Shown here: one piece after another, positions 41,076 to 54,303 of the stretch
How the letters are laid out: each line of letters begins with the position of its first letter
How positions within the stretch are numbered: the stretch's first letter is position 1
From: Pseudofabraea citricarpa
Taxonomy: Eukaryota; Ascomycota; Leotiomycetes; Helotiales; Dermateaceae
Direction of reading: 5' to 3'
DNA: 64,000 nucleotides
Assembly (NCBI GenBank): GCA_029641185.1
Contig: JAPWGK010000003.1
Coordinates: forward strand, 62,001 to 126,000
Position numbers and translations under genes: made by a program
Notes under the pieces: model-generated
The model's database searches: none
Told to the model about the DNA's origin: nothing
Seen by the model: the letters and a program-made list of their open reading frames with translations, nothing else

Positions 41076-41883
41076 ATTGAGCTCAGTTTGTCTATTTAAA
41101 ATCAGTATTCCCAAGGCTGTATGATTAGTCCAACTCTGAGCAAGCAGGAGTGTAGCAAATTTTGCATTTTGCAGCGGGCGAGGCTGTTATATGGCCATGG
41201 TGCCGTCTGGGTGAGGGGCAAATCAAGCACAAGAGAGGGGCAGTCTCTTTCATTTCCCGGCCCTCCACCCGCTCTGAATAGCCCCATTTCTGGTAGTGGT
41301 GCGCGGTCACCAGCTCGAATGTGGATCGGAGTGGATGGAGATAGGACGGAACCCTGTTGACTAAGAACTTAAGAAGAGTGCTTAATGTTTCTTCGTCTCC
41401 CACCCCGCATTCACGTCACTGGACTGGTCCCATCACATGATCACTACTTCTCCCCCCAATGGTTTCGTGTCTTGCATCCTCTGTCTCTCTCCATCTTCAA
41501 CTCCCTGTCAACCAATCCTTCCCTTCGCTGCTATTACATTACACCCATCCACCAAGCAGGCCGCACAGCAGACACAGCTACCACGTCGCACTCTTTATCC
41601 CCTGTGAGCTATATCAGCTAACAACCCCACGATACCACGTTATCCGCCAGCAAATCCACATCGGCATAAATCAGTCAGAGCTCTGTCAGCGACCTAGCAA
41701 ATTAGTAGCGCCTCTCCCGAACTGTTGCCGTGCTAGACGCTCGATTGGACTCTGCCAGGTACGTGACAGTCCTTGGGGATGATATGATACGTTCTGTCAG
41801 TCTGCGGCATGCCGAAGCTTGAATAGAGTTTCGCAATCGATGATGCCAGAATTAAGCTTACGGCAGGGCTGCAGATCATTCAC
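41076..41883. promoter_or_regulatory. Divergent region upstream of the F-box gene
   Basis: About 0.8 kb between the methyltransferase start (minus) and the F-box start (plus). CT-rich near 41440-41560, as is usual for fungal core promoters. No gene. Confidence 0.45.
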
Positions 41884-43296
41884 ATGGCCGAACAAACCCC
41901 ACAAACGCCTCCTCACAGCAGCGAGCCAAATTCCGGTGTCTCTGTCGAGTCTCTTCCGAACGAGTTGCTCAATCACATCTTTGGCTATCTGGATACTCCT
42001 CCACCCTCAGCTTCAACCTCCCGGCTCCGTGATGAACCCGACTTTGAAATCACACATTCAAAGACTACCGATTTGAAAGTGATCTCTTACGTTTCCAAGA
42101 AATGGCGTGCCGTAGTTCTGCCCACCTTGTTTAGAAACGTTCAGTTCACTCCTGCCCAAGGTTGGCACTGTGATTTTGATGCTAGGAAGAAAGCACATCC
42201 GTTCTTTAACTATTTAAAGCAACATTCTCTCTCGGAGTTAGTGACCAGTTTCACTTTGAATGTTCCTTACCTCGATCCTCCCCACGAGGGAGACACAGCT
42301 CTAGTAGTGAAAGACTTGGAGGTTTTTTGGAAGGATGTCTTCGACGTCATTGATCCTCTTGATGTCTTGATTGTAGCCCCACCAGAGGCTTTGGGACTTT
42401 TGACAGGTTGTCATATTGGCATATATGATACAGAGACCTACGAAGCACCTTATCATTACTTGCGGCTCCACCGACCGCTGGGCGCTTTATTGGAACCACC
42501 TATTTCATTGTCTGAGAACCCAACGAATGAATCCAGCGATACCGCACCACGCACCGGTAATTCGAGTCCAGATAACAGCTCTTCTGCTTCACCGGTTACG
42601 AAGGACACTGGACGTCAATCTATTATACTTGGAATTCGTCCATGGAAGAGCCTAGTGCTCAATGAAGGCTCATTTGTTAGGGGCTACGTCGGAGATTTTC
42701 AATCGCCTGCTCCATCAGTGAGTACTGCTATATTCTACGGTATAACATGATGCTTATTATATTCCTAGATTTTAACAGATCTCTTTGGATGTGTCGACAT
42801 ACCCAGGCGGGCAGGTGACGCCGCCAGCACCCGAGGGCGTGGTGCACTAATCAACCCATCAATTCGTGAGATTTCTTATATTGCTATTTTCCCCCCAGAA
42901 GTCCAATTTGCAAAGTTTGCCTACTTCTTGCCGCCCGTCGACTCTGTTTATGTTCAATTTGTTCCACGAAATGGTATTCTTGACGACAAGGAAAGGATGA
43001 ACTACATCGATTCAAATGAGCTCTGGTTTCAACGAAATAGTTGCTATGCTACTATCATGCGCGAGTTGTTCACCCAGCCTCCAAGTAAAAACTATGCAAC
43101 ACTTCGAGAATTCGAATCTGGTGATTCTGCTGACCGAGACGCTTGGAATATGGCAGTGGAATTCGTTAAGCGGGCCGGTGCTGGCATTGGCTGGGAAGTC
43201 GAGAGTGATGGGGTATTCATTCGTGACCCAAAGCACGCTGTGTTGGGGGAAGAGACAGACCAGAGTGAACTTTCAACATTGTCAGTTACCGACTAG
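41884..43296 (+). CDS. F-box protein
   Basis: Exons 41884-42717 and 42769-43296 (51-nt intron GTGAGT...CCTAG, phase 0) give 453 residues. The F-box is at about residues 19-75: VESLPNELLNHIFGYLD, then KVISYVSKKWRAVVLPTLFR. The rest is alpha/beta-like with no clear LRR or WD repeats; a low-complexity Ser-rich insert lies at about residues 210-240. The second exon reads INPSIREISYIAIFPPEVQF and WNMAVEFVKRAGAGIGWE. It probably delivers a substrate to an SCF ubiquitin ligase through Skp1. The pattern is typical of an expanded fungal family; the target is unknown. Confidence 0.85.
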
Positions 43297-43979
43297 TCGA
43301 ATTTTTGCGTGCAATGTGCGTTGCTTTCTGCTTTTCAAATATCAAGTTATACTGACCTCACTGCAGTGGATGTAGTTTGTATCGTTGGGCCTGGGCTGGA
43401 ACCGCCACACTACCACTCACCGCCATGCACATATATGTAGCTCGATCGGAGTTTGTGTAATGACCGGACAGCGGCCGGACAATCATATCTGGGTAATTGT
43501 CAGATATTCTTAGATCGGATCGGGACATTTTATTAGGATACTAACTTCTTCTTTTATTTCATTATCTATTCTAGACAGCTCGTTGAAATCAATCAGGATT
43601 TACTTTCTCTCCTAATTTTGAGCGTTCTTCTAGCCGTAGGATTTCTTCGTAAGCTGGGATACTTACGTTGATTAATAAGAGTTACCATGTTTAGTATATG
43701 CTTTTGTTTTATCTGATCCGTTGAAGATTCTTTTGAACTCTTCGATAGAAAGCGACGGTAAATTCTTTTCTGCTGACGCACAATCCGGGCAGTTATGCCA
43801 ATTCATCAGTCACATTAGTAGCCATGCCCGAGCAGAAAACCCCCCAGTAGTGAGCAAGAGCCCGAACTAAAATGGACGATAATAATGGATTTTGTCATAT
43901 AAATATACATTAGAAATTAACTGACTTCCTTTCCTACTCTTTCATCAACTCGCCTCGCCTCACCTCACCTCACCTCACC
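43297..43979. other. Convergent spacer ending in a CCTCA microsatellite
   Basis: No gene. The last bases (about 43952-43984) are a five-base repeat, CCTCA, that reaches the stop codon of the lipase gene. Confidence 0.6.
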
Positions 43980-45111
43980 TCACCACTCCAATCCACCTAC
44001 ACAAGCGTCAATGGTGCCAAAGTACCAACTATGGCTCTCGCCCTGCAGCGGGATCAGCCCCGTGCCGGCATTACAAGAAGAGTTGCCAATGCCCTCACAG
44101 ACGACGAGCGAGCTTCCGGACTCATCCTCATCGGGGATCCAGTACTCCGGCGCGAGGTGCTCGTATGCGATCCAGGTCGGCGGGATCTGGGGCACGGGGT
44201 CATTCTTGTGGGTGACGCGATAGCTCTTGACGCCATTTTGCTGGGAGAGGGACGAGGTGGCAAAGGTGGCGAATTCGACGTTCCCGATCCGGGGAGAGCC
44301 GTACGTGTAGAGAGAGAGATTTGAAGTCGTGAGAGGCAGAGAGAGCATCTCGAGCGCGGCAAGCGTCGCTACTGCTCCCCCGATGCTGTGCCCCGTTATC
44401 ACGACTTCGTAGTCCGCATACTGAGCCGTGGCTGCTGTGAGCGCCGACAGGATCACGTCCCGCCGTTCGTGCCAGGCGGTTAGGAATCCGCTGTGCACGG
44501 TGCAGGACTCGCAGCTGGCGTCCTCTGCTGCGTACGACGTCTGGCCGAAGTTGAAGTTGGTCAGCCACGTGCGGATCGTCTGGCCGGAGCCGGCGAAGGC
44601 GAGGATGATTGATTTCTGAGGCGCCGAGACGGCGAGGAACCCTTTGAGACTGGCTGTCGTTGTCGAGTCGTTTCTATGTGGGAATGTCGTTAGATCTTGA
44701 TTTTTGATATTTGGTTTTTGTGTCTTCTTTTTCTTTTTCTTTTTTTCTGCAGCAAAAGCAAGGATGGAATACTTACGCTCCGAATTGTAATAGCGAGGTA
44801 ACATCATTCGCCTCTACGGACGCGCAGATGGTTCCATTGCAAGTGATTGCCTGTCCCGGAACCGACAACGGATCTTGATTGTTGGGACAATATGAGGCGG
44901 CGGTGAGGTTGGCGAATAATTTAAGATTGTCTATCTCTGAGGGAGTGATTGTGACATCTATAGTTTCTCGTTAGATTTTTGCATTCAAATGACTTTTCCA
45001 TCTTCTAGATGTAGAATTCTATTTACCTCTTGACTGTACGTGTTTCTCCACAGCTAGTGGCGACGCAAAAGTTCCACAAGTTAAGAGAAATAAAATACTC
45101 AAGGACTTCAT
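43980..45111 (-). CDS. Secreted class 3 lipase / feruloyl-esterase-like
   Basis: Three exons starting MKSLSILFLLTCGTFASP (signal peptide). The first two join into VQSRDVTITPSEIDNLKLFA. The second intron, about 100 nt and poly-pyrimidine-rich, separates LLQFGA from NDSTTTASLKG. The nucleophile elbow is VVITGHSIGGAVATLAAL, the catalytic Asp is in HKNDPVPQIPP, and His is in GESHSWYFG near the end. The propeptide-like N-terminus and Cys pairs (ITCNGTICASVE; DASCESCTVH; VCEGIGNSSCNAG) fit fungal extracellular lipases of the Thermomyces type, which cleave triglycerides or feruloyl esters. A Lys- or Arg-type propeptide site precedes the mature part (VEKHVQSR). Confidence 0.92.
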
Positions 45112-45650
45112 CGTGACGCGTTGTATTCGCCACGCGGATGTAGAAACCAACACTCAATCTTCAATATGGATATTTGTTCTGAGGGGAAACCATGAAGGAT
45201 GAAGGAACGATAAGATAGAAAGGGCGAGGATCGCGACAGATAAAACAAAAAATGGGACGGCCAGATGCCAAAAAAGATCTCAGGCAGGGAACACCAACTT
45301 TAATGCTGCCAGAACCAAGATCTGCTGCGGGTGGTACCTTCCAGATCCGCTTGGCAGGCGGCGATATACCCAGGAAGATGCGGGCACGCGATGTCCTTCG
45401 CACCTGTTCTTCGCGCCGGTGACCGCATCGAGATCTGCCGGCTGGCGAGCTGGTTATATGAGAAGGCCGTTAAGCTGCGGAGAGGCAATAGATCAAAAGC
45501 TTAGCGAGATGATGCAGGAAATGCAACCGAGCACTCCGATCATACAGCACGGTAGAGTAGCATTGGCACATGTCATTAATTCGTAAGTTCAGGTACCCGT
45601 ACTGTACCGTACCGTACCTGGCCTGAGATGATATCGTCATGCCGTCCCAT
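45112..45650. promoter_or_regulatory. Upstream region of the lipase gene
   Basis: It lies between the lipase start and the 3' end of the beta-glucosidase gene, both on minus. It includes a GTACCGTACCGTACC-type repeat near 45602-45618. No gene. Confidence 0.5.
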
Positions 45651-48347
45651 CTATAGCCCGTTCCACCAAGAAGTCTCCTCGACATCAAATGTCCCCTTGA
45701 CGCCTTGTCCGTCTTTAATCTCGCTGCTTCCTGCAACCAGCACCTCGAATGTATCTTTCTCAACCACCCAAGCATTTCTAACTTCATCCCAGAAACTAGC
45801 AGCATACTTGAGTGGGATCTCTATTTTGACCTCGGTAGACTCGCCTGCTTTGAGGAATACTTTCTTGAAACCCTTCAGCTCTTTCTTGGGTCGTCTAATG
45901 CTGGGGTTCTTCTGCGTAACATACGCCTGAAGGACTTCCGCACCTGCTATCGAACCTGTATTCTTAAGATTGACGGTAAGTTGAATATCAGTTGCTGATT
46001 TCGTAACTTTAAGGTCGCTTGGAGAAAATGTCGTGTAGGAGAGACCATGTCCAAAGGGGAACAAAACGGGCAATTTAATTGCTTCGTAATGTCGATACCC
46101 CATGTAGACGTCCTCGCCGTAAAGAGTTCTACCTCTTTCACTCCTATAGTTCAAGTAGGCTGGATTGTCCTCTTCCCGAACGGGGAATGTCAATGGAAGC
46201 TTCGCAGATGGGTTGACGTCCCCGAACAATACATCTGCGATAGCATTACCTGTTTCATTGCCACCATACCAAGCGTGAATGAGACCCGAGACCTTAGATG
46301 CCCATGGCATACCAACAGGTGTTCCTGATTGCATGCAAACAACGGTGCTTGGATTGGCAGAAATAACGGCCTCAATAAGCGCATCCATATGGCCTGGTAG
46401 CGCCATGGTAGTACGATCAGAGCCTTCTCCCTCCCAGTCGGACTTTATCCTAGTCAGCAAAGCACATCCAGTAGAAGTCAATAAAGACTTACGTTTAATC
46501 CGGCACAGATAATAACTTGATCAGCGTCCTTGGCCAATGCAGCAGCATGCTTGACTTCCTCGTCTGCGTTGATCACTCTAGCACCTCCAATACGTACCGC
46601 TCCACCGCCAAACAAGACGTTGTTGCCTTGAGGAAGTTTGCAAGCCGGTGCACTTGTAAACTCAACCTTGATATGATAATCCTGGCCCTTCTTCATGTAA
46701 ATGGTCCCCTTCTCTTCGATGGTGCCGCAGTTGAAGAATGATGTTCCTTGGGTTTGCTTGGTTTCATTGTCAACAACCAATTTGCCATCAACGAATAACT
46801 TCGCAGTTCCATAGACACATAAGCCAAGTTCGAAGTCGCCATCTGCTTCTGCAGTGTAGGTTCCTTCGATGTCTGCATACCACAGAGCTTGCTTCAGTTT
46901 TGAGCACTTGTAATCAACCAGAAGAAAATCGGTCTTTGTCAAGATGATCTCATCTGCTAACTCTCGGTTTTTTGCTGATGGAGGTTCGTTAAATGCTTTG
47001 AAAGATACGCCGGTCTCGCCACTGGCAGTCTTGAGTCCGATTCCAAGCAAGGGCAGCTCCTTGTGCGCGTAGCAACCAACAGTGTAGTCGGGTGAATCGT
47101 TGAGCTTAGCACTAATTCCGTCAAATGGGGTTACTGCATAATAGGCGGCAAGACTTGCTGATCCACCGCCGTGGTATGTAGCAATCTTTGCATTAGGTCC
47201 AATGATCAATGTCTATACTCATTAGTGATGGCCTTGAAACTTGTTACGCTACATACCTTCTTCTCCTTCTTCAATGGTAATATGTTGCCTTCATTCTTCA
47301 TCAGGACAATGGAGTCGGCACTGATTTTTCTAAGTAGTGCAGCTGTTTCTGGAGTATCTGCTGTCTTTTCCTCTGCGTTCTCTGGAATGCCAGAAGCAGC
47401 ACATCGGTTGATGAGTTCAAGCATCGCACGGGCTCTCTCATCTAGAACATGTTGGGGAACTTTGCCAATTCCAACTGCTTGCATCAAAATCTCACCACGC
47501 CATTTCGTAGGGCCAGGCATTTCCAGGTCCAGCCCAGCATTTGCCGCCTCAGAAGTTGAGTATGTTCCAAACCTAGTTCACTGTTAGTACTTATAATTAT
47601 TGCGGTTATACCACATACCAATCACTCATGATGGCACCCTTCCATCCCCACTCGCCCCTCAAAGTATCTTTCAAGATCTTGGAGTTCTCACTAACATGAG
47701 TACCATTCACTCGATTATAGGCCGTCATAAAAGCACCTGGCTGGGAATCTCTGACGACCAATTGGAATGGAAGAAGATATAATTCTCTCAGGGCTCGCTC
47801 CGTGATCTGGGCATCGTAGGTATTTCTCTCGTGCTCCTGGTCGTTACAGACAAAGTGCTTGATGGTAGCTACGACCCCGGTTTCCTGAATGCCTCTAACG
47901 AGAGCAGCAGCACCCAAGCCCGCTAGGACTGGGTCTTCAGACAAAGATTCAAAACCACGTCCACCCAATGGCGAGCGTTGCATGTTGATTGTTGGCCCAA
48001 GGATCACGTGTGCACCTTTGGCAATACTCTCTTTGCCCATGACTACGCCCGCCTCTTGGAGCAATATTGGATCCCAGGTAGCCCCGAGAGCTGTTCCACA
48101 AGGAAAACAGGCAGCTGTAATTCCATTGAAGAACCTGGTCCCTCGTACTCCATTGGGTCCATCTGAAAGACGAAGAGACGGAATTCCATGCTCCGGAAGT
48201 GCTTTGGTGTGCCAGAAGTCAACACCTAGTGATTGGTCAGATGTAGCTGGTCACTAAATGGCAGCAATGCAACAAACCTGCCAACAGGGCAATCTTCTCT
48301 AGGTTGTGGAGCTTCTTCAGCACTTCTTCGACGTTGATGGTCGCCAT
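45651..48347 (-). CDS. Intracellular GH3 beta-glucosidase with PA14 domain
   Basis: At least five exons, roughly 840 residues, starting [24 protein letters not shown] with no signal peptide. The GH3 N-terminal barrel has [54 protein letters not shown], and the nucleophile Asp in [14 protein letters not shown]. The second domain includes [17 protein letters not shown]. Between the two halves sits a PA14-like insert ([20 protein letters not shown]). The C-terminal fibronectin-type domain ends [12 protein letters not shown] ... [14 protein letters not shown]. Such enzymes hydrolyse cellobiose and other beta-glucosides, here probably after uptake. A secreted form is unlikely from the N-terminus. 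Confidence 0.93.
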
Positions 48348-49042
48348 TTTGAAAACGCAATGAGAATGTTAAATATCGGAAAACGAGGGAGATTGTTTCT
48401 TTAAACCCAAACTCCCTCAGAACAGCCCGTCCAGGCGTCCACTTCATGTGCCCTTAGCCTCACAGGCGGCTAAACGGGCAGCATTCCGACCAGGTGGAGA
48501 GTGTCTGACATGATTTCATGTCTTGTCCAACCAACCTGGCAAGACGTAGAAGTTTGTGCTTTCAATTGGTGGGGTTGGTATCAATCGATGTGAGCATGTG
48601 GGTACGCCGGGAAATCTTCGGGCCTCCCCGCTCCTGTGAGGCATGGGGTAAGTAGGAAGTACCTAGGAGCTACCAGTCAAATTAGCAGTTGTTACCAAGA
48701 TGGAAAGCGATACGCATGTTGTCCAACAAAACTTCGATGATCCTTAGACGTGCCAGGCTGGGGAATATGCGGAGAAATCCCAATGCGTTTCGGGCTTCGG
48801 GGCCATATCAAAGTCGACTAGTTTTGTTCCTGGTTCGACAAGTTGGAACCCGTCGTCAACCTATTCAAACTCGTGTTGATACCTTCCCCAGGAAGACCTC
48901 CCTCGATATCATGAATGTGGGAAAAAAGTTGTAAAGTGGTAGAACTGGTTGGTACCTGCTATTCATCGTGTACAATTTCCTCTCCTAAATGCCCCTGCAC
49001 AAAAGTGCCCATATCCTACAAATAGTACAAATAGACACCAAA
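48348..49042. promoter_or_regulatory. Upstream region of the beta-glucosidase gene
   Basis: About 0.7 kb with no supportable gene. It separates the beta-glucosidase start from the 3' end of the UBR7-like gene, both on minus. Confidence 0.5.
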
Positions 49043-50886
49043 TTAGTAACCACCTTGCTCCCTTCTATTATCTGAACCCTTCCGATCGTCCTTTGCAGCT
49101 TGACCTGCATCCTTGATGGCCTGTTCGTCGCCTCTCATCTTCGCAAAATGTGCCTTGATATCGTCTGCACTAATGGCTTGGCCACTCTCTGCAAATTGTT
49201 GAAAAAATGGCTTCAACTTGTCCTTCAGATGATTGTATGCCATGACCCCCTCAATCGCTTTTACGCGGTCGACATTCTTGAGTGCACTTTCGCCTCTCTC
49301 GTAGATACTCCCACTACCAACTGTGCTTCTACCTTCGTCATCTCCACTTTCTGAGAGGGGTGGCTCGTAGTTATCTTCCTCTTCTAATAATTGAGGGTGC
49401 TTCGCTAGAGTTGGAAAACAGTCGGAACAGCGGCATAGGTGCTCACGGAAGTCAGCCTTGAAGAAAAGAGAGAACTGCCCTGTGGGTGCGGGCTTGAATG
49501 ATTTGGTTTTGCATTGTGGCGTCTCAAATATGTGCTTGTCCAAGCTGCCAGTCGTTTCTGTCGGTACAGCTTTGTTGTTGAGATTCGGCTCTGCTTCCTT
49601 CGTTGTCGACTCGGGGATTTCACTGTTTTTGAGTTTATTCAAAGTGCCGGTAACATCAGTAGGTATGGATTTAGATTCAAGCTCAACTTCATCAGTCTTT
49701 TTCCTCTTTGATGATTCGCCTTCCTCGTCCTCCCCTTTGCGCTTTCTTGAATGGGGTGTTTGACCATCTACCAAGTCGTTTGTCTTCTGTTCGACATCCT
49801 TCTCTGGTGATGGAGCTGCACTTCTGAAAAAGACAGGTCCCAAGAAGCCCTTCGTGTCTGCATACTGTTTGATCCAGGGGTTCGCCTCAACACATTTGTA
49901 ACAGATAAACCCTTCGAAATCATCTTCGTTGGGGAAACCAGGTGGGAGTGGTGGGTCTTCATCGTCTTCATCTCCAGCGTCTGCGGGCTTTTCGGTTGTA
50001 GATTCCAAGGCTTCTGACAGTTTTTGCACATTGCCTGGTCCATCATCAACAGCAGCTTCCGATACTTCTGCAATGGATTTCAAAAACGTATCAGCTTTGG
50101 ATTTTCCAGGCGTGTTCTTCCGGCTGATTTCTTCAAACCAATCAGGCCCCATGCCGACGATGCATCCAGGATGCCACCAGTCCTCGCCGCATCCACCTTC
50201 ATCTGTTGTTCCCAGTCCTAGGCATTGGAACATAGTCCCCTTCTGCATATATGGGTCATAAAGATTCCCGCATCCGCAGAAACGATTGCGGAAATTCTGA
50301 TTGTACTTGTTTGCAGACTCAGGTGTTTCGGAATGCGCGCCCCCTTGAGTGTTTGTCTCGGGATTGATGCGTAATGTGCAAGGTGATGTGGCGGGCAGGC
50401 GTGTAGTTCCACAGTCGCAGGTGAAGTTTCTCTTGTTGAACAACTCTACCAGCTCGTGATCACCGTGGCACTGCACCGAGCAGGAATAACAGACGCCAGC
50501 TGGAGTGTGTGGATCGGAAGGATTTGTTGGTTCGGGATTACATGTTATACATGCAAAAAGAATCTGTCGGAGTGCACCCAGTGGTTTCGTACATGTATCG
50601 ATGCTCTGATATGATTGATTAGCACAGTGGATAGTATCGTTCGATGGGAAACTTTACATATGGTAGTGCCTCGCGCGCATCAGCCTCTAGTTGCAGCTGC
50701 TCATTGATAAATCTAGATGAAGTTAGCCTCACCTGTCCGTTTAATAGAAAGCGTTGTGTCGACTTACTCTGCTGCAGTATGTGAATCGTCAGATTTCTGG
50801 GAGAAGCTCTGAGATCGTGATGGGGCACTGGCTTGACTGTTTGTCTCCTCAGCAATGCTGATCTCGGGAACAGGTGGAGGGTCCAT
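49043..50886 (-). CDS. UBR7-like (Mlo2-type) UBR-box and PHD protein
   Basis: Three exons starting MDPPPVPEISIAEETN, about 575 residues. Splicing gives EALPYSIDTCTKPLGALRQI, then the UBR zinc finger (FACITCNPEP, GVCYSCSVQCHGDHELVELF, FTCDCGT) and an atypical PHD part (NRFCGCGNLYDP, CGEDWWHPGCIVG, GFICYKCVEANPWIK). A basic nuclear-type segment (SRKRKGEDEEGESSKRKK) and a C-terminal Cys motif HLCRCSDCFPTLAKHP follow. This is the conserved UBR7/Mlo2 family, linked to histone H2B ubiquitination and the N-degron box in other organisms. The UBR box is intact by its Cys/His pattern. Confidence 0.93.
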
Positions 50887-51410
50887 GATGAAATTCGAGA
50901 ATTGGCCTCGGTATGATGACTTCAATGTCAAGATGCGCGATGATTCTTTTGTGTTCAGCCTTGTTGTGAGGCGTAATGGATGGTGTAAAACCACTTAACG
51001 CGAGTCCAGCGCGTCCTGATACTGCGGGGCAATAGAGGTACACTTTAGATTGGCTATATGGCCCCCTTCCGTGATCTTACTGGACTGAGTGCAGCTACTA
51101 TTGCCTGACGCAGTGCGAACGTATCATTTATCCAATAAACGCGTCTTAGTCTCGCTTTCATTTTACGCGACGCGTTTTCTCCTGATTTCATCTCCAAGCC
51201 AACCCCTTCCCCTCCGCTCAGAAACCAACATTGTACTTGCATTGATTTAAGATTTTCAAACTCATACTTGGACCTTGCGAATTGGCCATTGTGATCCACG
51301 AACATGAGGTAAGATTTAGCCCTTCCTATTTTTTTCAGTTCCCCACATTACCCTCCTTTTACAATTGCGACCGCTGACCGTCATTGTAAAGTTCTCCATT
51401 GCGACCCAAC
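50887..51410. promoter_or_regulatory. Divergent promoter of UBR7-like and MCM2 genes
   Basis: About 0.5 kb between the two starts. Two ACGCGT words (51139-51144 and 51170-51175) lie on the MCM2 side, with a near copy ACGCGA just before the second. Confidence 0.6.
51139..51175. promoter_or_regulatory. Two MluI cell-cycle box (MCB) words, ACGCGT
   Basis: They lie 240-270 bp before the MCM2 start. In yeasts MCB elements bound by MBF drive G1/S expression of MCM and other replication genes. The match is exact in both copies; binding here is inferred. Confidence 0.6.
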
Positions 51411-54066
51411 ATGGCATCTGCCAACAGAGGAACCGATGGCGTCAGAAACCGTCGAAAGCGCTCAAGAGAGCCTGAAGATGACCTTCCCTCTGGCCTGGCC
51501 GGATCCAGTCCGATGGGTGATATACCATCTTCTCCTCCCGGTCCCATCGCACACGGCGCAGATGACGACGATGATGACCTAGCCGCTGAAGACGAATTGA
51601 TCCCAGATATCGATGATGCTGATGAGATGGCCGAAGATGAAGATGGTATCGACCTGTTTGCAGACAACTTTGAGCGAGATTATAGATCCCGAGAGGATGA
51701 TAATTATGCTGGAGCGGATATCGACGACGACGGAGATTATGATGAGCTGGACGTTGCTGAGAGACGAAGACTCGAAGCTCAATTAAATCGACGAGATCGA
51801 GAAGTAGCACGTCAGCGACGTATGCCAGCAGCTTTTCTTCAAGACGAAGAGGATGATGGCGATCTCGACCTTACAAACCAACCACGTCGCCGCCGCCATC
51901 ATTACGACGAAGACCAGGACGAAGAAATGCAAGAAGACATAATGGAAGAAGAGCTATCACTTGAAACTCTTCAAGATGTTAAGGCATCTAGTTTAGTCGA
52001 GTGGGTCGCGCAACACGCCGTGCAAAGGACCATCAAAAGAGAGTTTAAAGCTTTCTTGACGGAATATACTGATGAACATGGCTCTTCAGTTTATGGAAGT
52101 CGCATTCGAACTCTTGGTCAGATCAATGCCGAGTCTTTAGATGTTTCTTATGATCATCTATCTTCTTCAAAAGCCATTCTGGCATACTTTTTGGCCAATG
52201 CTCCTGGGGAGATGCTAAAATTGTTTGACGAGGTCGCCATGGAAGTTACTCTTCTCCATTACCCAGAGTACGAACGTATTCATTCTGAAATCCACGTTCG
52301 TATTTCAGATTTGCCAGTTCACTACACCCTCCGTCAACTCCGTCAAACTCATTTGAACTGTTTGGTTCGTGTTTCTGGAGTGGTTACACGCCGAAGTGGA
52401 GTTTTCCCACAATTAAAATACGTCAGATTTGACTGTGGAAAATGCAAGACAACTTTGGGACCTTTCCAACAGGAATCTAATGTCGAGGTGAAGATATCTT
52501 ACTGCCAGAACTGTCAATCTCGAGGGCCATTCAATCTCAATTCCGAAAAGACTATTTACCGCAACTACCAGAAACTCACTTTACAAGAATCGCCAGGTAC
52601 CGTGCCTGCTGGTCGTTTGCCTCGTCACCGTGAGGTCATTCTTTTATGGGATCTCATTGATAAGGCTAAGCCTGGTGAGGAAATTGAAGTCACTGGCGTC
52701 TACCGTAACAATTACGACGCTCAGTTAAACAATCGAAATGGATTCCCAGTCTTTGCTACCATCCTTGAAGCAAACAATGTTGTCAAATCCCATGATCAAC
52801 TTGCTGGTTTCCGACTTACCGAAGAAGATGAACACGCAATTCGAACACTTGCACGAGATCCTCAGATTGTTGATAAGATTATCCACTCCATCGCTCCAAG
52901 TATTTATGGTCATACCGATATCAAGACTGCCGTTGCTCTATCGTTGTTCGGTGGTGTCGCCAAGGTCGCCCAGGGCAAACACTCCATACGTGGTGATATC
53001 AATGTTTTACTTCTTGGTGACCCTGGAACCGCAAAGTCTCAAGTCCTGAAATATGTGGAAAAGACTGCTCACAGAGCTGTCTTCGCGACTGGTCAAGGTG
53101 CAAGTGCTGTTGGTCTTACAGCTAGTGTTCGAAAAGATCCTCTCACCAGCGAGTGGACTTTAGAAGGTGGTGCGCTAGTGCTTGCAGATAGAGGAACTTG
53201 CCTCATCGATGAGTTTGACAAAATGAATGACCAGGATCGGACATCCATTCACGAAGCCATGGAACAGCAGACTATTTCTATCTCCAAAGCCGGAATTGTC
53301 ACTACGTTGCAAGCACGATGTGGTATTATCGCAGCTGCTAATCCCATTGGTGGACGCTACAATTCGACAATTCCATTTTCTCAAAATGTCGAGCTCACGG
53401 AGCCCATTTTGTCTCGTTTCGATATTTTGTGTGTCGTTCGGGATACTGTGGATCCAGCTGAAGACGAACGCCTTGCAAGATTCGTTGTTGGCTCACATGG
53501 TCGATCCCACCCAGCTTCCCAGTCGATCGATGAAAACCAGAACGCCATGGACCTCGAGCACGATTCTGACATGCGTGCTGGAGCTGTTAATGGCGGTGAA
53601 CCCAAACAAGAAGGAGAAATCCCACAAGAGCTTCTCCGGAAGTTTATTCTTTACGCAAGGGAAAAGTGCAGTCCCAAGCTCTATCACATTGACGAGGACA
53701 AGATTGCAAAGCTCTTTGCAGATATGAGAAGAGAATCATTAGCTACTGGTGCTTATCCTATTACTGTAAGCCAACTAAATTCCCTGGTCTATTACTCTTT
53801 ACTGACATTATTAGGTTCGTCATCTTGAAGCGATTATGCGTATTAGTGAAGCCTTCTGCAGAATGCGTCTGTCTGACTACGTCTCCGCCCAAGATATTGA
53901 TCGTGCTATTGCTGTCACTATTGACTCTTTTGTTGGAAGCCAGAAGGTTTCTTGCAAGAAAGCCCTCGCTCGTGCGTTCGCCAAGTATACTCTGGCTAGA
54001 CCAGGTAAAAAGGGTGGAAGAATGGATCGTGGAAACGCGAGAGCACCTACTGCTACGATGGCTTAG
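51411..54066 (+). CDS. mcm2: DNA replication licensing factor MCM2
   Basis: Exons 51411-53765 and 53815-54066 (49-nt intron) give 868 residues. The long acidic N-terminus (ADDDDDDLAAEDELIPDIDD) is the MCM2 hallmark. The zinc finger is CGKCKTTLGPF ... CQNCQSRGPF. The AAA+ core has Walker A GDPGTAKSQ, the MCM signature FDKMNDQDRTSIHEAM, and the arginine finger region PILSRFDILCVVRDTV. GQGASAVGLTASVRKDPL and SISKAGIVTTLQARC agree with MCM2 rather than MCM4. It forms the MCM2-7 helicase loaded at origins. Its promoter carries two MCB words. Confidence 0.97.
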
Positions 54067-54303
54067 ATATGTGATAATTATGGATGATGGAGCTGCGGAG
54101 TTGTGGATGCACTGCTTTATAGGATGTGTTTGTACAAGATGGATAGATGAATTAATGAATTACAGTGTTCTTACTCAAACCAGAACTGTAGGGCTTGAAT
54201 GCAAATTTCGGGTTTAATTTCAACATAATTAAAAGATGCAATTAGACAATGCTATAAGATGCTCTACTACAGGGGCGTTTTACCATCTAATCAAGCTCAT
54301 TCT

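Noticed and set aside
51411..54066. Initial reading as MCM4
   Set aside because: The acidic N-terminus and the core variants around the Walker B and arginine-finger regions fit MCM2 better.
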